Shown: positions 1-5,919, counted from the stretch's first letter. The stretch: 9,568 nt of DNA from Bacillota bacterium (GCA_023460155.1 JAEWRF010000176.1:1-9568); one strand, 5' to 3'. Translations and numbers: made by a program. The notes: generated by a model from the sequence alone, not told the origin.

Positions 1-1110
1 CTTTTTGACGCGGACCTCGCCGTAAGGGGTTTCAACCGACGAAACAGAGGCGGTCAGTATTTTTCGGCGGCAGGCATGGATGCGGACACCCAGCGTAGTC
101 GTATGCAGAAGAATCAGCTGCGCCAGACGCTCCTCATCCTCCGGCCTGCACAGGCAGGTCAGCATGACGGCGGGGCGGTTCTTCTTCATATAGATGGGAA
201 CGGTGAAGACGTCCAGAGCCCCCTTCTCAAAAAGCCGTCCGGCGACTTCGCCGATCGCCTCCGGCGTCATATCGTCCAGATTACAGGTAATTTCAACGAT
301 TTCGTCCCTTCCGTCCGCGGCATCGCCGAGGAAAGCCCTCACGCAGTTTGCAGCTTCGAAATCCTTTGTCCCCATGCCGTAGCCGATTTTTCGGACGGTC
401 ATCGGCTCCATATCGCCGAACCGCTTCACAAAATGCCGAAGGATTGCCGCACCGGTCGGCGTGCAAAGCTCGCCCTTGATTTTTCCGCCGTAAACCGGCA
501 CGCCTCTTAAAATATTCGCAGTCGCGGGAGCCGGAACCGGAAGAATGCCGTGAGCGGTGCGGACGAAGCCGGAACCGACGTGAATCAGGGACGCCGCAAT
601 CTCCGTGGCCCCCAGCATGTCGATCAACAGGCAGCAGCCCACCACATCGGCAAGCGCATCCATGGTACCGACCTCGTGGAAGTGGATCTGCTCCAGAGGA
701 ACCGAATGAACCTCGGATTCCGCTTCCCCGATGATCCGGTAAACGGCCGCCGCGTCGGTCCTGACCTTTTTCGGCAAATCCAGCTTCTCGATCCGTCTGC
801 ACAGCTCCGGATAGCTTGTATGGCTGTGCGCGTGCGCTTCGTGCAAGGATTTTTCTTCCTGGCTTTCGGCCGTATTGGGCTCGTCAGCGGAAACATCCTG
901 AACCGTTTCCTCTTCGCCGTTTACCTGAACGCTGATATGGCTTCCCATAACCCCGCATTTTTTCGACGGAACGCATTCCATGTGCAGGCCCGGAAGGCCG
1001 AGACCGTTCATTTTCCCGAGGAAGGCTTCCCGGTCCGGGAGAAGCTCCAGAAGCGCGGCCATCAGCATATCGCCCGCCGCGCCCATGTTGCACTCCAGAT
1101 ATAATTTCAT
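1..1110 (-). CDS. larC: LarC, nickel insertion protein of nickel-pincer cofactor synthesis (3' end cut by window)
   Basis: LarC is the CTP-dependent nickel insertase (cyclometallase) that finishes the nickel-pincer nucleotide cofactor of lactate racemase; it acts in the cytoplasm. I translated the minus strand from the ATG at 1110: 370 codons stay open to the window edge, so perhaps 30-50 C-terminal residues are missing. Family marks seen: N-terminal MKLYLECNMGAAGDM, a His-rich patch (H90, H93, H95, H97) after an acidic stretch, IHFHEVGTMDALADVVG (H143, H145, E146, D151, D155), CTPTGAA at 216-222, and CNLDDMTPEAIG near 276-287 that opens the C-terminal (LarC2) part. The start overlaps the larB stop as ATGA (1107-1110), which points to translational coupling. 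In Lactobacillus plantarum larC is read through a programmed frameshift; here both parts lie in one frame. The old family name is DUF111. Confidence 0.95.
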   Translation of the reverse strand, partial: MKLYLECNMGAAGDMLMAALLELLPDREAFLGKMNGLGLPGLHMECVPSKKCGVMGSHISVQVNGEEETVQDVSADEPNTAESQEEKSLHEAHAHSHTSYPELCRRIEKLDLPKKVRTDAAAVYRIIGEAESEVHSVPLEQIHFHEVGTMDALADVVGCCLLIDMLGATEIAASLIHVGSGFVRTAHGILPVPAPATANILRGVPVYGGKIKGELCTPTGAAILRHFVKRFGDMEPMTVRKIGYGMGTKDFEAANCVRAFLGDAADGRDEIVEITCNLDDMTPEAIGEVAGRLFEKGALDVFTVPIYMKKNRPAVMLTCLCRPEDEERLAQLILLHTTTLGVRIHACRRKILTASVSSVETPYGEVRVKK

Positions 1111-1868
1111 TCTTTGTCCTCCCCGATCCGGTTGATCAGGCTCGCGAGATAGCCCGCGCCAAAGCCGTTGTCGATGTTGACCACGCTGACGTTTCCGGAG
1201 CAGGAGTTCAGCATGGAGAGGAGGGCGGACAGCCCGCCGAAATTTGCTCCGTAGCCAATGCTTGTGGGCACGGCGATCACCGGGCAGGCCACCAGTCCGC
1301 CGATCACGGTGGCGAGAGCGCCCTCCATGCCGGCGACGGAAATGACAACCCGGGCCTGAACAAGCACGTCCAGTTTAGACAGCAGCCGATGCAGCCCGGC
1401 TACGCCGACATCGTAAAGCCGCTCGACACGGTTGCCGAGTGTTTCCGCCGTCAAAGCCGCTTCTTCCGCCACCGGAATATCGCTGGTTCCGCCCGTCGCG
1501 ACAACAATCAACCCGGAGGAGAGGACTTCCCTCCTGCGGTCGCAGATTCCGATGCGCGATACGGGGTCGTATTCAACCGGCAGCTCACCGCCCAGTTCCG
1601 CCGCTTTTTCCGGCGACAGGCGCGTAATCAGGATATTGTGATTTCCGCTCCCCCGCAGGGCCTGAACGATTCCCTTGATCTGCCCAACCGTTTTTCCGTC
1701 GCCGTAGATCACCTCGGGGATCCCGTGCCGAAGGGCGCGGTGGTGGTCCACTTTCGCATATCCGAGCTCCTCAAAGGGCTCCATTTTCAGCTTTAAAAGC
1801 GCGTCCTGTGGCGAAACCGTGCCCTCGCTAACACTCGTCAGCAGCTCCAGAATCCGTTCCTGATCCAT
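1107..1868 (-). CDS. larB: LarB, nicotinate adenine dinucleotide carboxylase/hydrolase of nickel-pincer cofactor synthesis
   Basis: LarB does the first step of nickel-pincer cofactor synthesis. It carboxylates C5 of the pyridinium ring of nicotinic acid adenine dinucleotide and cleaves the phosphoanhydride, giving P2CMN and AMP. The 253-residue protein has the normal family length and a PurE-like (AIR carboxylase) C-terminal half. Motifs seen: PEVIYGDGKT (51-60), GGTSDIPVAEEAALTAETLG (126-145), DVGVAGLHRLL (153-163), VAGMEGALATVIGGL (178-192), PTSIGYG (201-207) and CSGNVSVVNIDNGFGAGY (223-240). Cys223 sits where L. plantarum LarB has Cys221, which forms the covalent substrate adduct. I chose the ATG at 1868 because GGAGGG (1873-1878) lies just upstream. 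The GTG at 1880 overlaps that ribosome binding site and would add only four residues. It follows the DUF3842 gene by 39 nt and overlaps larC by 4 nt. Confidence 0.96.
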   Translation of the reverse strand: MDQERILELLTSVSEGTVSPQDALLKLKMEPFEELGYAKVDHHRALRHGIPEVIYGDGKTVGQIKGIVQALRGSGNHNILITRLSPEKAAELGGELPVEYDPVSRIGICDRRREVLSSGLIVVATGGTSDIPVAEEAALTAETLGNRVERLYDVGVAGLHRLLSKLDVLVQARVVISVAGMEGALATVIGGLVACPVIAVPTSIGYGANFGGLSALLSMLNSCSGNVSVVNIDNGFGAGYLASLINRIGEDKE

Positions 1869-1907
1869 TTTTCCCTCCACAGTTTTTGATCTCTTTTCTA
1901 CGACGAA

Positions 1908-2336
1908 TCAAACGGTCCCCGCCCCGGTACGAAGCATCCGTGCCGCCATTTCAACCGCCTGTTTGATATATGTTTCCAAAGGAGCGTTTTCCACTCCGGC
2001 GACGGAAACCGAGCATCGGGAAACGGGAACCAGAATCTTCCGGGCATCGGAGCCCGCGATTGCGGAAGCCATCGCCGGGGTAATTTCTCCCCGCATGGAA
2101 TTTGCCGACATGATTCCGATGGGGCCGACGATCACATCCGCTCTGGAAGAATTGTAAAGCACCGGATTTTCTCCCGTCGCCCCCATGCCTGCCCCCGCTT
2201 TCAGCATGGAATTCGTCGCGAGGGAGTTCGTCCCCACCGCAATAATCTCGACGGAATCGGCAAGAGCGGCCCTGAGTTCAAGAATAAGCCTGCTTCCTAT
2301 TCCGCCGCCCTGCCCGTCAACCACGAGAATTGTCAT
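1908..2336 (-). CDS. DUF3842 family protein, first gene of the larB-larC operon
   Basis: I recognise a DUF3842 protein of 142 residues; its function is unknown. It starts with a Rossmann-like glycine-rich strand-turn-helix (MTILVVDGQGGGIGSRLI), followed by IIAVGTNSLATNSMLKAGAG (31-50), ATGENPVLYN (53-62), ADVIVGPIGIMSANSMRGEITPAMA (66-90, conserved core GPIGI and GEITPAMA) and KILVPVSRCSV (100-110). There is no signal peptide or membrane segment, so it should be cytoplasmic. The ATG at 2336 has AAGAGG at 2344-2349, 7 nt upstream. The frame is open for another 42 codons upstream, but that part runs through the leader hairpin and looks non-coding. Spacing of 39 nt to larB and the shared promoter suggest a role in, or sensing of, the Lar cofactor or a nucleotide precursor. 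The glycine-rich N-terminus would fit nucleotide binding; that is inference. Confidence 0.92.
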   Translation of the reverse strand: MTILVVDGQGGGIGSRLILELRAALADSVEIIAVGTNSLATNSMLKAGAGMGATGENPVLYNSSRADVIVGPIGIMSANSMRGEITPAMASAIAGSDARKILVPVSRCSVSVAGVENAPLETYIKQAVEMAARMLRTGAGTV

Positions 2337-2343
2337 ATTCGAT

Positions 2344-2349
2344 CCTCTT
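2344..2349 (-). promoter_or_regulatory. Ribosome binding site of the DUF3842 gene
   Basis: AAGAGG lies 7 nt upstream of the ATG at 2336. It decides against the longer upstream reading of the same frame, which would begin inside the leader hairpin. Confidence 0.6.
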
Positions 2350-2443
2350 CCTATCCCATTATAATCATGAAAACACCCAAAATCTCTGCCGGATCGGTTT
2401 TCCCCGAAAGCGGAAGGGAGCGCTCCGATTCCAGAAAAGAACA

Positions 2444-2499
2444 ACAAAAAACGAAACCACAAAAAGAACCGCTTCCATACGGTTTCCCTTCATGGTTTC
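2444..2499 (-). terminator. Terminator-like hairpin in the lar leader
   Basis: The outer arms GAAACCAT (2499-2492) and GTGGTTTC (2460-2453) pair over 8 bp. The inner arms AAGGGAAACCG (2490-2480) and CGGTTCTTTTT (2471-2461) pair over 10 of 11 positions, with one A-C mismatch and an 8-nt loop. GTTTTTTG follows at once (2452-2445), as expected for an intrinsic terminator. It could attenuate the lar operon, end the pyrophosphatase transcript, or both. Because of the G-U pairs it is strand-specific. Confidence 0.55.
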
Positions 2500-2515
2500 T
2501 ATTCTCAGTATGGAA
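2473..2515 (-). promoter_or_regulatory. Candidate antiterminator helix
   Basis: TTCCATAC (2515-2508) is exactly complementary to GTATGGAA (2480-2473). The second arm is the loop of the downstream terminator hairpin plus its closing G. The two forms could therefore be alternatives, or could form a pseudoknot/kissing loop. A direct repeat GAAACC (2499-2494 and 2486-2481) gives further pairing choices for the two GGTT-type arms. Confidence 0.4.
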
Positions 2516-2564
2516 TTTTATTCAACAAAAACCAAAATCAAGCCTTCATGGCTTTATTAGTGAT

Positions 2565-2593
2565 ATTTTATCCTAATCCGCCGGGAAAGTCAA
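2565..2593 (-). promoter_or_regulatory. Sigma-A promoter of the DUF3842-larB-larC operon
   Basis: On the minus strand TTGACT (2593-2588) and TAAAAT (2570-2565) are separated by exactly 17 nt. Each differs from the consensus by one base. It lies just after the pyrophosphatase stop and points at the lar leader. Transcription should start near 2558. Confidence 0.75.
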
Positions 2594-2630
2594 CTGAATC
2601 ATCGCGTACGGCCTTGGCCTCCGATTGTGC

Positions 2631-4280
2631 TCAGAACCGCTCCGGCTGGGCTTTCAACGCGTTGAGCAGACGCGGCACGATCTGTTTCTTTCTTGAGACG
2701 ACCCCTTTAAGGTAAACGGTGTTGTTTTCTCCTGCCGCGCCAAAGGCTTTGCGGATCAGCGCGGCGCAGTCTCCAACATAAAGCAGAAAGGAGCCTTCGC
2801 TGACAAGATCGGTCACTGTGAGCAGCAGGAAATCGTAATGGCCATGATCCAGAACCTCCCGCATACGCTGAAGAAGGGGCTCCCGCAACTGCTCCATATG
2901 CGGCGGATGATAGGAATTGACCTGACCGATTCCGAATTTCTGCTGCCCGGCCGTGTACTCCTTAAAATCATAATTGAGGATTTCCTCCGGGCTCATGCCT
3001 TCGAGCGCCGACCCCGCCTCAAACATCTGCGCCGAAAATTCATCGATATGAATTCCGGCGATTTCCGCAAGCTTCTCCGCAGCTGAAGTATCCGCATAGG
3101 TGCTCGTCGGCGAACGGAACTGAAGCGTATCGGAGAGGATGGCCGCGCACAGGATGCCCGCAATTGCTTTCGGCGGACGGATCCCGTGCTCAAAATACAT
3201 TCCCGCAATCAGCGTGCAGGTGCTGCCGACGGCGTCGTTCCGAAAATACACCGGGTTTTCCGTCTGAATATCCCCGATCCGGTGGTGGTCGATCACTTCA
3301 AGAATCTCCGCCTGCTCGATTCCGTCGATCGTCTGGCTCTTTTCATTGTGATCCAGCAAGATGATTTTTTTCCTTCGCTGGGAAATGAGATGATACCTTG
3401 CAATAAATCCTTTGATGAACCCGTCGTCGTCCACAACCGGGTAGCTCCGGTACCGCGTCTGAAGCATTTTATCCTTGATGGAGTCGATATAGTCGCTGAT
3501 CTGGAAGCTGATCAGTGCGTCCTTCGTCATAATGAAGCCGACGGGGACGCTCTGGTCGATCAGCCGGGCGGCCGCAAAGGTATCGTAATCGGTTTCCATC
3601 ACGACGCAGCCGTTCATTTCGGCCAGCTCGAGCACAGCCGGGTCGGCCTGCGCGCCGCAGGTCAGGACAAGACAGCTCGCGCCGGTTTCAACCGCTTTTT
3701 GCTGCGTATCCCTTCGGTTCCCCGTCAGAACAATATCGCCCTTTTCCAGAAAAGAATCCATCCGGTCCGGTTCGGCCGCGGCGATCACGACCTTTCCGGA
3801 CGGCCGAAAGCTCCCTTCGCTTCCGGAAATCAGCCTGGCCTTCAGGGTATCCGTGATATTGTGCAGCGGCGTGTTGCCCTCAGACAGCAGATTGCTTTCC
3901 AAAGCGTCCATATAGCTGCGGGTAATGTCAGACAGGGTCACAATTCCCATCAGCCTGCCGTCGTCGCCGGAAACCGGCAGCACCTTGACATTGCTTTTCT
4001 GCATGATGCTCCATGCCGCTTTCACGGAAACGTCCGCGGAAATCGGGCTGATGCTGTCCATGTTCAGGTCGGAAACCTGCGTCCGGACCGATTCGAGATA
4101 ATCCGGCGCCTCAACTCCGAAATAATTCAGCACAAAGGCGGTTTCCCTGTTGATATTCCCAATCCGGACCGGCACCGCGGGCACGCCGAGCTTTTTCTTG
4201 AGCTCCGCGTAGGCGATAACCGAGCAGATGGAATCCGTGTCGGGGTTTTTGTGTCCTGCAATATACACCGGATCGGACAT
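2631..4280 (-). CDS. Manganese-dependent family II inorganic pyrophosphatase with CBS and DRTGG regulatory domains
   Basis: It hydrolyses pyrophosphate to two phosphates in the cytoplasm, pulling biosynthetic reactions forward. The 549 residues show an N-terminal DHH domain with GHKNPDTDS (His10, Asp14, Asp16), a first CBS domain (about 72-125), a DRTGG domain (about 145-245), a second CBS domain (about 245-303), then the rest of the DHH catalytic part with LLDHNE (Asp310, His311), VIDHHRIGD (Asp331-His332-His333) and ILSDT (Asp384). The C-terminal DHHA2 domain ends with the substrate-binding motif SRKKQ (529-533). Family II enzymes without the insert have about 310 residues; the insert accounts for the extra length and in known clostridial homologues binds adenine nucleotides (AMP/ADP inhibit, diadenosine polyphosphates activate). 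Start ATG at 4280 is set by GGAGG at 4289-4293; an in-frame TTG at 4295 overlaps that site. All catalytic motifs look intact. Confidence 0.97.
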   Translation of the reverse strand: MSDPVYIAGHKNPDTDSICSVIAYAELKKKLGVPAVPVRIGNINRETAFVLNYFGVEAPDYLESVRTQVSDLNMDSISPISADVSVKAAWSIMQKSNVKVLPVSGDDGRLMGIVTLSDITRSYMDALESNLLSEGNTPLHNITDTLKARLISGSEGSFRPSGKVVIAAAEPDRMDSFLEKGDIVLTGNRRDTQQKAVETGASCLVLTCGAQADPAVLELAEMNGCVVMETDYDTFAAARLIDQSVPVGFIMTKDALISFQISDYIDSIKDKMLQTRYRSYPVVDDDGFIKGFIARYHLISQRRKKIILLDHNEKSQTIDGIEQAEILEVIDHHRIGDIQTENPVYFRNDAVGSTCTLIAGMYFEHGIRPPKAIAGILCAAILSDTLQFRSPTSTYADTSAAEKLAEIAGIHIDEFSAQMFEAGSALEGMSPEEILNYDFKEYTAGQQKFGIGQVNSYHPPHMEQLREPLLQRMREVLDHGHYDFLLLTVTDLVSEGSFLLYVGDCAALIRKAFGAAGENNTVYLKGVVSRKKQIVPRLLNALKAQPERF

Positions 4281-4288
4281 TGCCACAA

Positions 4289-4293
4289 CCTCC
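4289..4293 (-). promoter_or_regulatory. Ribosome binding site of the pyrophosphatase gene
   Basis: GGAGG lies 8 nt upstream of the ATG at 4280. It overlaps the in-frame TTG at 4295 and so fixes the start at 4280. Confidence 0.75.
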
Positions 4294-4491
4294 AAACTGG
4301 TAAGACAGTCAAACGGAACATCATCACGGTATTTTCCGGCGTTGGGAGCCGGTTTTCGAGCCTATTTTACCATCCTTTTTTCAGGGGATCATTGCTTAAG
4401 CGGATTTTCATCCAATTTCCATTATATTTCCCGAAAAAGCGAAGAGACCGGCCCGGATGAAGATATGATACAAGAATTCCAAGAAAAGATG

Positions 4492-4500
4492 TGCTATGAT
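4492..4500 (+). promoter_or_regulatory. Possible extended -10 promoter element of the AraC-family gene
   Basis: TGCTATGAT matches an extended -10 (TGN plus TATGAT), with the ribosome binding site GGAGGGG only 11 nt downstream. No convincing -35 lies 16-18 nt upstream, so this is tentative; an activator could replace the -35. Confidence 0.35.
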
Positions 4501-4535
4501 AAAATTGCAGGGAGGGGATAGTAACGAAAAAAGAA

Positions 4536-5348
4536 GTGCGCACGATCTGTTATGACAGTGACCTGCAGATTGAAGCCTATACTTTGGAAGGGATTGTACA
4601 GCCCTTTCCCAATCACTTTCATGAATACTATGTGATCGGGTATATGGTCGGAGGCGGTCGGTATCTCTCCTGCAAAAGCACTGAATATGTTTTGGGCAAA
4701 GGCGACATCGTTTTATTTAACCCGGAAGACAATCACGCCTGTGCTCAGATCGGAAACGAAGCCCTGCATTATTTCGGGATTAATATTTCCAAGCCCGTCA
4801 TGCAAAGCCTCGTTGAAGAAGTCACGGGTCTCGGTACTCTTCCCCGCTTCCGTCAAAATGTTGTTTCAGACGAAGAACTGGCCTGCTGTATTCAGCCTCT
4901 CCATGAGAGCATACTGTCGGGTTCCGGCGAGTTTGAAAAGGAAGAGCTGCTGTTTCTGATGATCTCCCTACTTCTGCAGCGGTACTGCGATCCGTTTGAG
5001 GAATGCACTGCCGATTGCCCCAGAGAAATTGAAAAGACCTGCAAATTCATTGAGGAACACTTTGCCGAATCCGTTTCCCTCGGGCAGTTATGTGCGTGCG
5101 CGGGGCTTTCGAAATCCGCGCTGCTTCGTGCCTTTACCAAGGTCAAAGGGATCACCCCCTACCGCTACCTGCAGACCGTCCGTGTGGAAGCGGCGAAAAA
5201 GCTTTTGGAACAGGGAGCACCGTTGATTGACGCAGCGCTGCAGACAGGCTTTTCCGACCAAAGCCACTTTACGAAATTCTTCAGTATGTTTATCGGTCTG
5301 GCCCCCGGCGTTTACCGGGATATTTTCAGGGATAAAGTCCCCAGGTAA
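4536..5348 (+). CDS. AraC-family transcriptional regulator with N-terminal cupin sensor domain
   Basis: This is a 270-residue DNA-binding regulator. Residues 1-100 form a cupin-like sensor half with NHFHEYYVIGYMVGGGRYLS (26-45) and GKGDIVLFNPEDNHAC (54-69). Residues 165-263 form the AraC/XylS DNA-binding domain with two helix-turn-helix units: SLGQLCACAGLSKSALLRAF (181-200) and the conserved GFSDQSHFTKFF (238-249) followed by GLAPGVYR (254-261). It is rich in cysteine (11 in all), with C151, C157, C161 and C169 in the linker between the halves. The only standard start is GTG at 4536, but the strong GGAGGGG at 4511-4517 is 18 nt away; an in-frame ACG at 4524 lies at the ideal 6 nt. An in-frame TAA at 4500-4502 limits any extension. 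The DUF2000 gene follows by 34 nt, so they are probably co-transcribed. The inducer is unknown. Confidence 0.92.
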   Translation: MRTICYDSDLQIEAYTLEGIVQPFPNHFHEYYVIGYMVGGGRYLSCKSTEYVLGKGDIVLFNPEDNHACAQIGNEALHYFGINISKPVMQSLVEEVTGLGTLPRFRQNVVSDEELACCIQPLHESILSGSGEFEKEELLFLMISLLLQRYCDPFEECTADCPREIEKTCKFIEEHFAESVSLGQLCACAGLSKSALLRAFTKVKGITPYRYLQTVRVEAAKKLLEQGAPLIDAALQTGFSDQSHFTKFFSMFIGLAPGVYRDIFRDKVPR

Positions 5349-5382
5349 AACACAAAAATTCGAATGGAAAGAAGAGCACAGA

Positions 5383-5805
5383 ATGAATTTGGAAACTGAA
5401 AAATGTGTTTTGGTAATAGATGAAGAGCTTCCGCTCGGCATTATCGCAAACTCTGCCGCGATTCTTGGCATGACTTTGGGAAAACGCATGCCCGAATTAG
5501 TAGGCACCGATGTATTTGATCAAGACGGCCGGCAGCATTTAGGCATCATCGAAATACCGCTGCCGATTTTAAAAGCAAGCACGGATACCTTGAAGGAGCT
5601 TCGCTCCAAGCTTTATGATACAGCCTATTCCGACCTTCTTACCGTTGATTTTTCTGACACAGCGCAAAGCTGTAAAGCCTATGAAGATTATGTCTGCAAA
5701 ATGTCGAATGCTTCCGAAAGCGAACTTTCCTATTGGGGAATCGCTATTTGCGGCAATAAGAAGAAAGTGAACAAGCTGACCGGCAGTCTGCCGTTACTGC
5801 GTTGA
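5383..5805 (+). CDS. DUF2000 family protein
   Basis: I recognise a 140-residue DUF2000 protein, full length for the family. Conserved parts are KCVLVIDEELPLGIIANSAA (7-26), LGMTLGKRMPELVGTDV (28-44), DGRQHLGIIEIPLPILKA (48-65), LKELR (70-74), VDFSDTAQ (88-95), Y-W-G-I (117-120) and the C-terminal KKKVNKLTGSLPLLR (126-140). The family is structurally related to peptidyl-tRNA hydrolase II as far as I recall, but its biochemical role is unknown. There is no signal peptide or membrane helix, so it should be cytoplasmic. The ATG at 5383 has only a weak GAAGAG about 7 nt upstream, which suggests dependence on the upstream AraC gene. The frame is open upstream into that gene, but similarity begins here. 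It looks somewhat more AT-rich than the genes on the minus strand. Confidence 0.92.
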   Translation: MNLETEKCVLVIDEELPLGIIANSAAILGMTLGKRMPELVGTDVFDQDGRQHLGIIEIPLPILKASTDTLKELRSKLYDTAYSDLLTVDFSDTAQSCKAYEDYVCKMSNASESELSYWGIAICGNKKKVNKLTGSLPLLR

Positions 5806-5824
5806 ACCGTTCTAATAGGTTATC

Positions 5825-5842
5825 CCCGATGAAATCATCGGG
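5825..5842 (+). terminator. Short hairpin after the DUF2000 gene
   Basis: CCCGATGA and TCATCGGG are perfect inverted repeats only 2 nt apart, so in RNA the stem is about 6 bp with a 6-nt loop. It begins 20 nt after the DUF2000 stop. No T-run follows, so its role as a terminator is uncertain; it may protect the 3' end. Confidence 0.35.
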
Positions 5843-5864
5843 TCCAAAATACAAAATATAGGAG

Positions 5865-5903
5865 AAGGCCTGCTCAGACTAAAAATGAGTCTGAGCAGGC
5901 CTT
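5865..5903. terminator. Strong hairpin between convergent genes, probable bidirectional terminator
   Basis: AAGGCCTGCTCAGACT (5865-5880) is a perfect 16-base inverted repeat of AGTCTGAGCAGGCCTT (5888-5903), with a 7-nt loop AAAAATG. It sits 16 nt after the stop of the minus-strand surface-protein gene and 59 nt after the plus-strand DUF2000 stop. Runs of T after it are poor on both strands (CCTGTTTGATAT on plus; CTCCTATATTTTG on minus), but position and stem strength fit transcription termination for one or both genes. Confidence 0.7.
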
Positions 5904-5919
5904 CCTGTTTGATATCTGT

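Larger units (their letters stand above)
2337..2558 (-). ncRNA. Structured 5' leader of the DUF3842-larB-larC operon (candidate attenuator or riboswitch)
   Basis: This is about 220 nt between the predicted transcription start (near 2558) and the first operon ATG. Read on the minus strand it contains, in order: a small hairpin AAGCC-ATGAA-GGCTT (2554-2540); an 8-bp helix TTCCATAC/GTATGGAA (2515-2508 with 2480-2473); an overlapping long hairpin ending in a six-T run (2499-2444); a perfect palindrome GGAGCGCTCC; and the ribosome binding site. The long hairpin uses several G-U pairs that would be mismatches if the other strand were transcribed, so the minus-strand RNA is the structured one. I do not recognise a known riboswitch class. 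Alternatively the hairpin may simply end the pyrophosphatase message. Confidence 0.45.
4281..4535. other. Divergent intergenic region between the pyrophosphatase and the AraC-family gene
   Basis: This 255-bp, comparatively AT-rich stretch must hold the promoters of both divergent genes. Towards the pyrophosphatase (minus strand) I see an extended -10 TGGTAAAAT near 4364-4372 and a TATAAT at 4426-4421, neither with a good -35. A short hairpin (4336-4352, arms CCGGC/GCCGG) lies in the pyrophosphatase leader. Open frames crossing this region are antisense shadows with no recognisable protein features. Confidence 0.5.

Noticed and set aside
293..1093. Three other minus-strand open frames within larC (293-802, 624-896, 884-1093), as possible evidence of a broken or frameshifted larC
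   Set aside because: A codon-by-codon reading from 1110 to 1 gives one uninterrupted LarC with all expected motifs; the other frames are shadows.
2337..2462. N-terminal extension of the DUF3842 protein from the TTG at 2462
   Set aside because: The extension would start inside the terminator-like hairpin, has no family similarity, and the ATG at 2336 has its own ribosome binding site and begins the conserved domain.
4336..4360. Plus-strand terminator-like hairpin CCGGC/GCCGG followed by TTTT
   Set aside because: The stem is only 5 bp and no plus-strand gene ends nearby; it lies in the leader of the minus-strand pyrophosphatase.
3186..4460. Long plus-strand open frame antisense to the pyrophosphatase
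   Set aside because: The minus strand encodes an intact pyrophosphatase with all catalytic motifs. The plus-strand translation shows no recognisable domain and continues into the intergenic region.
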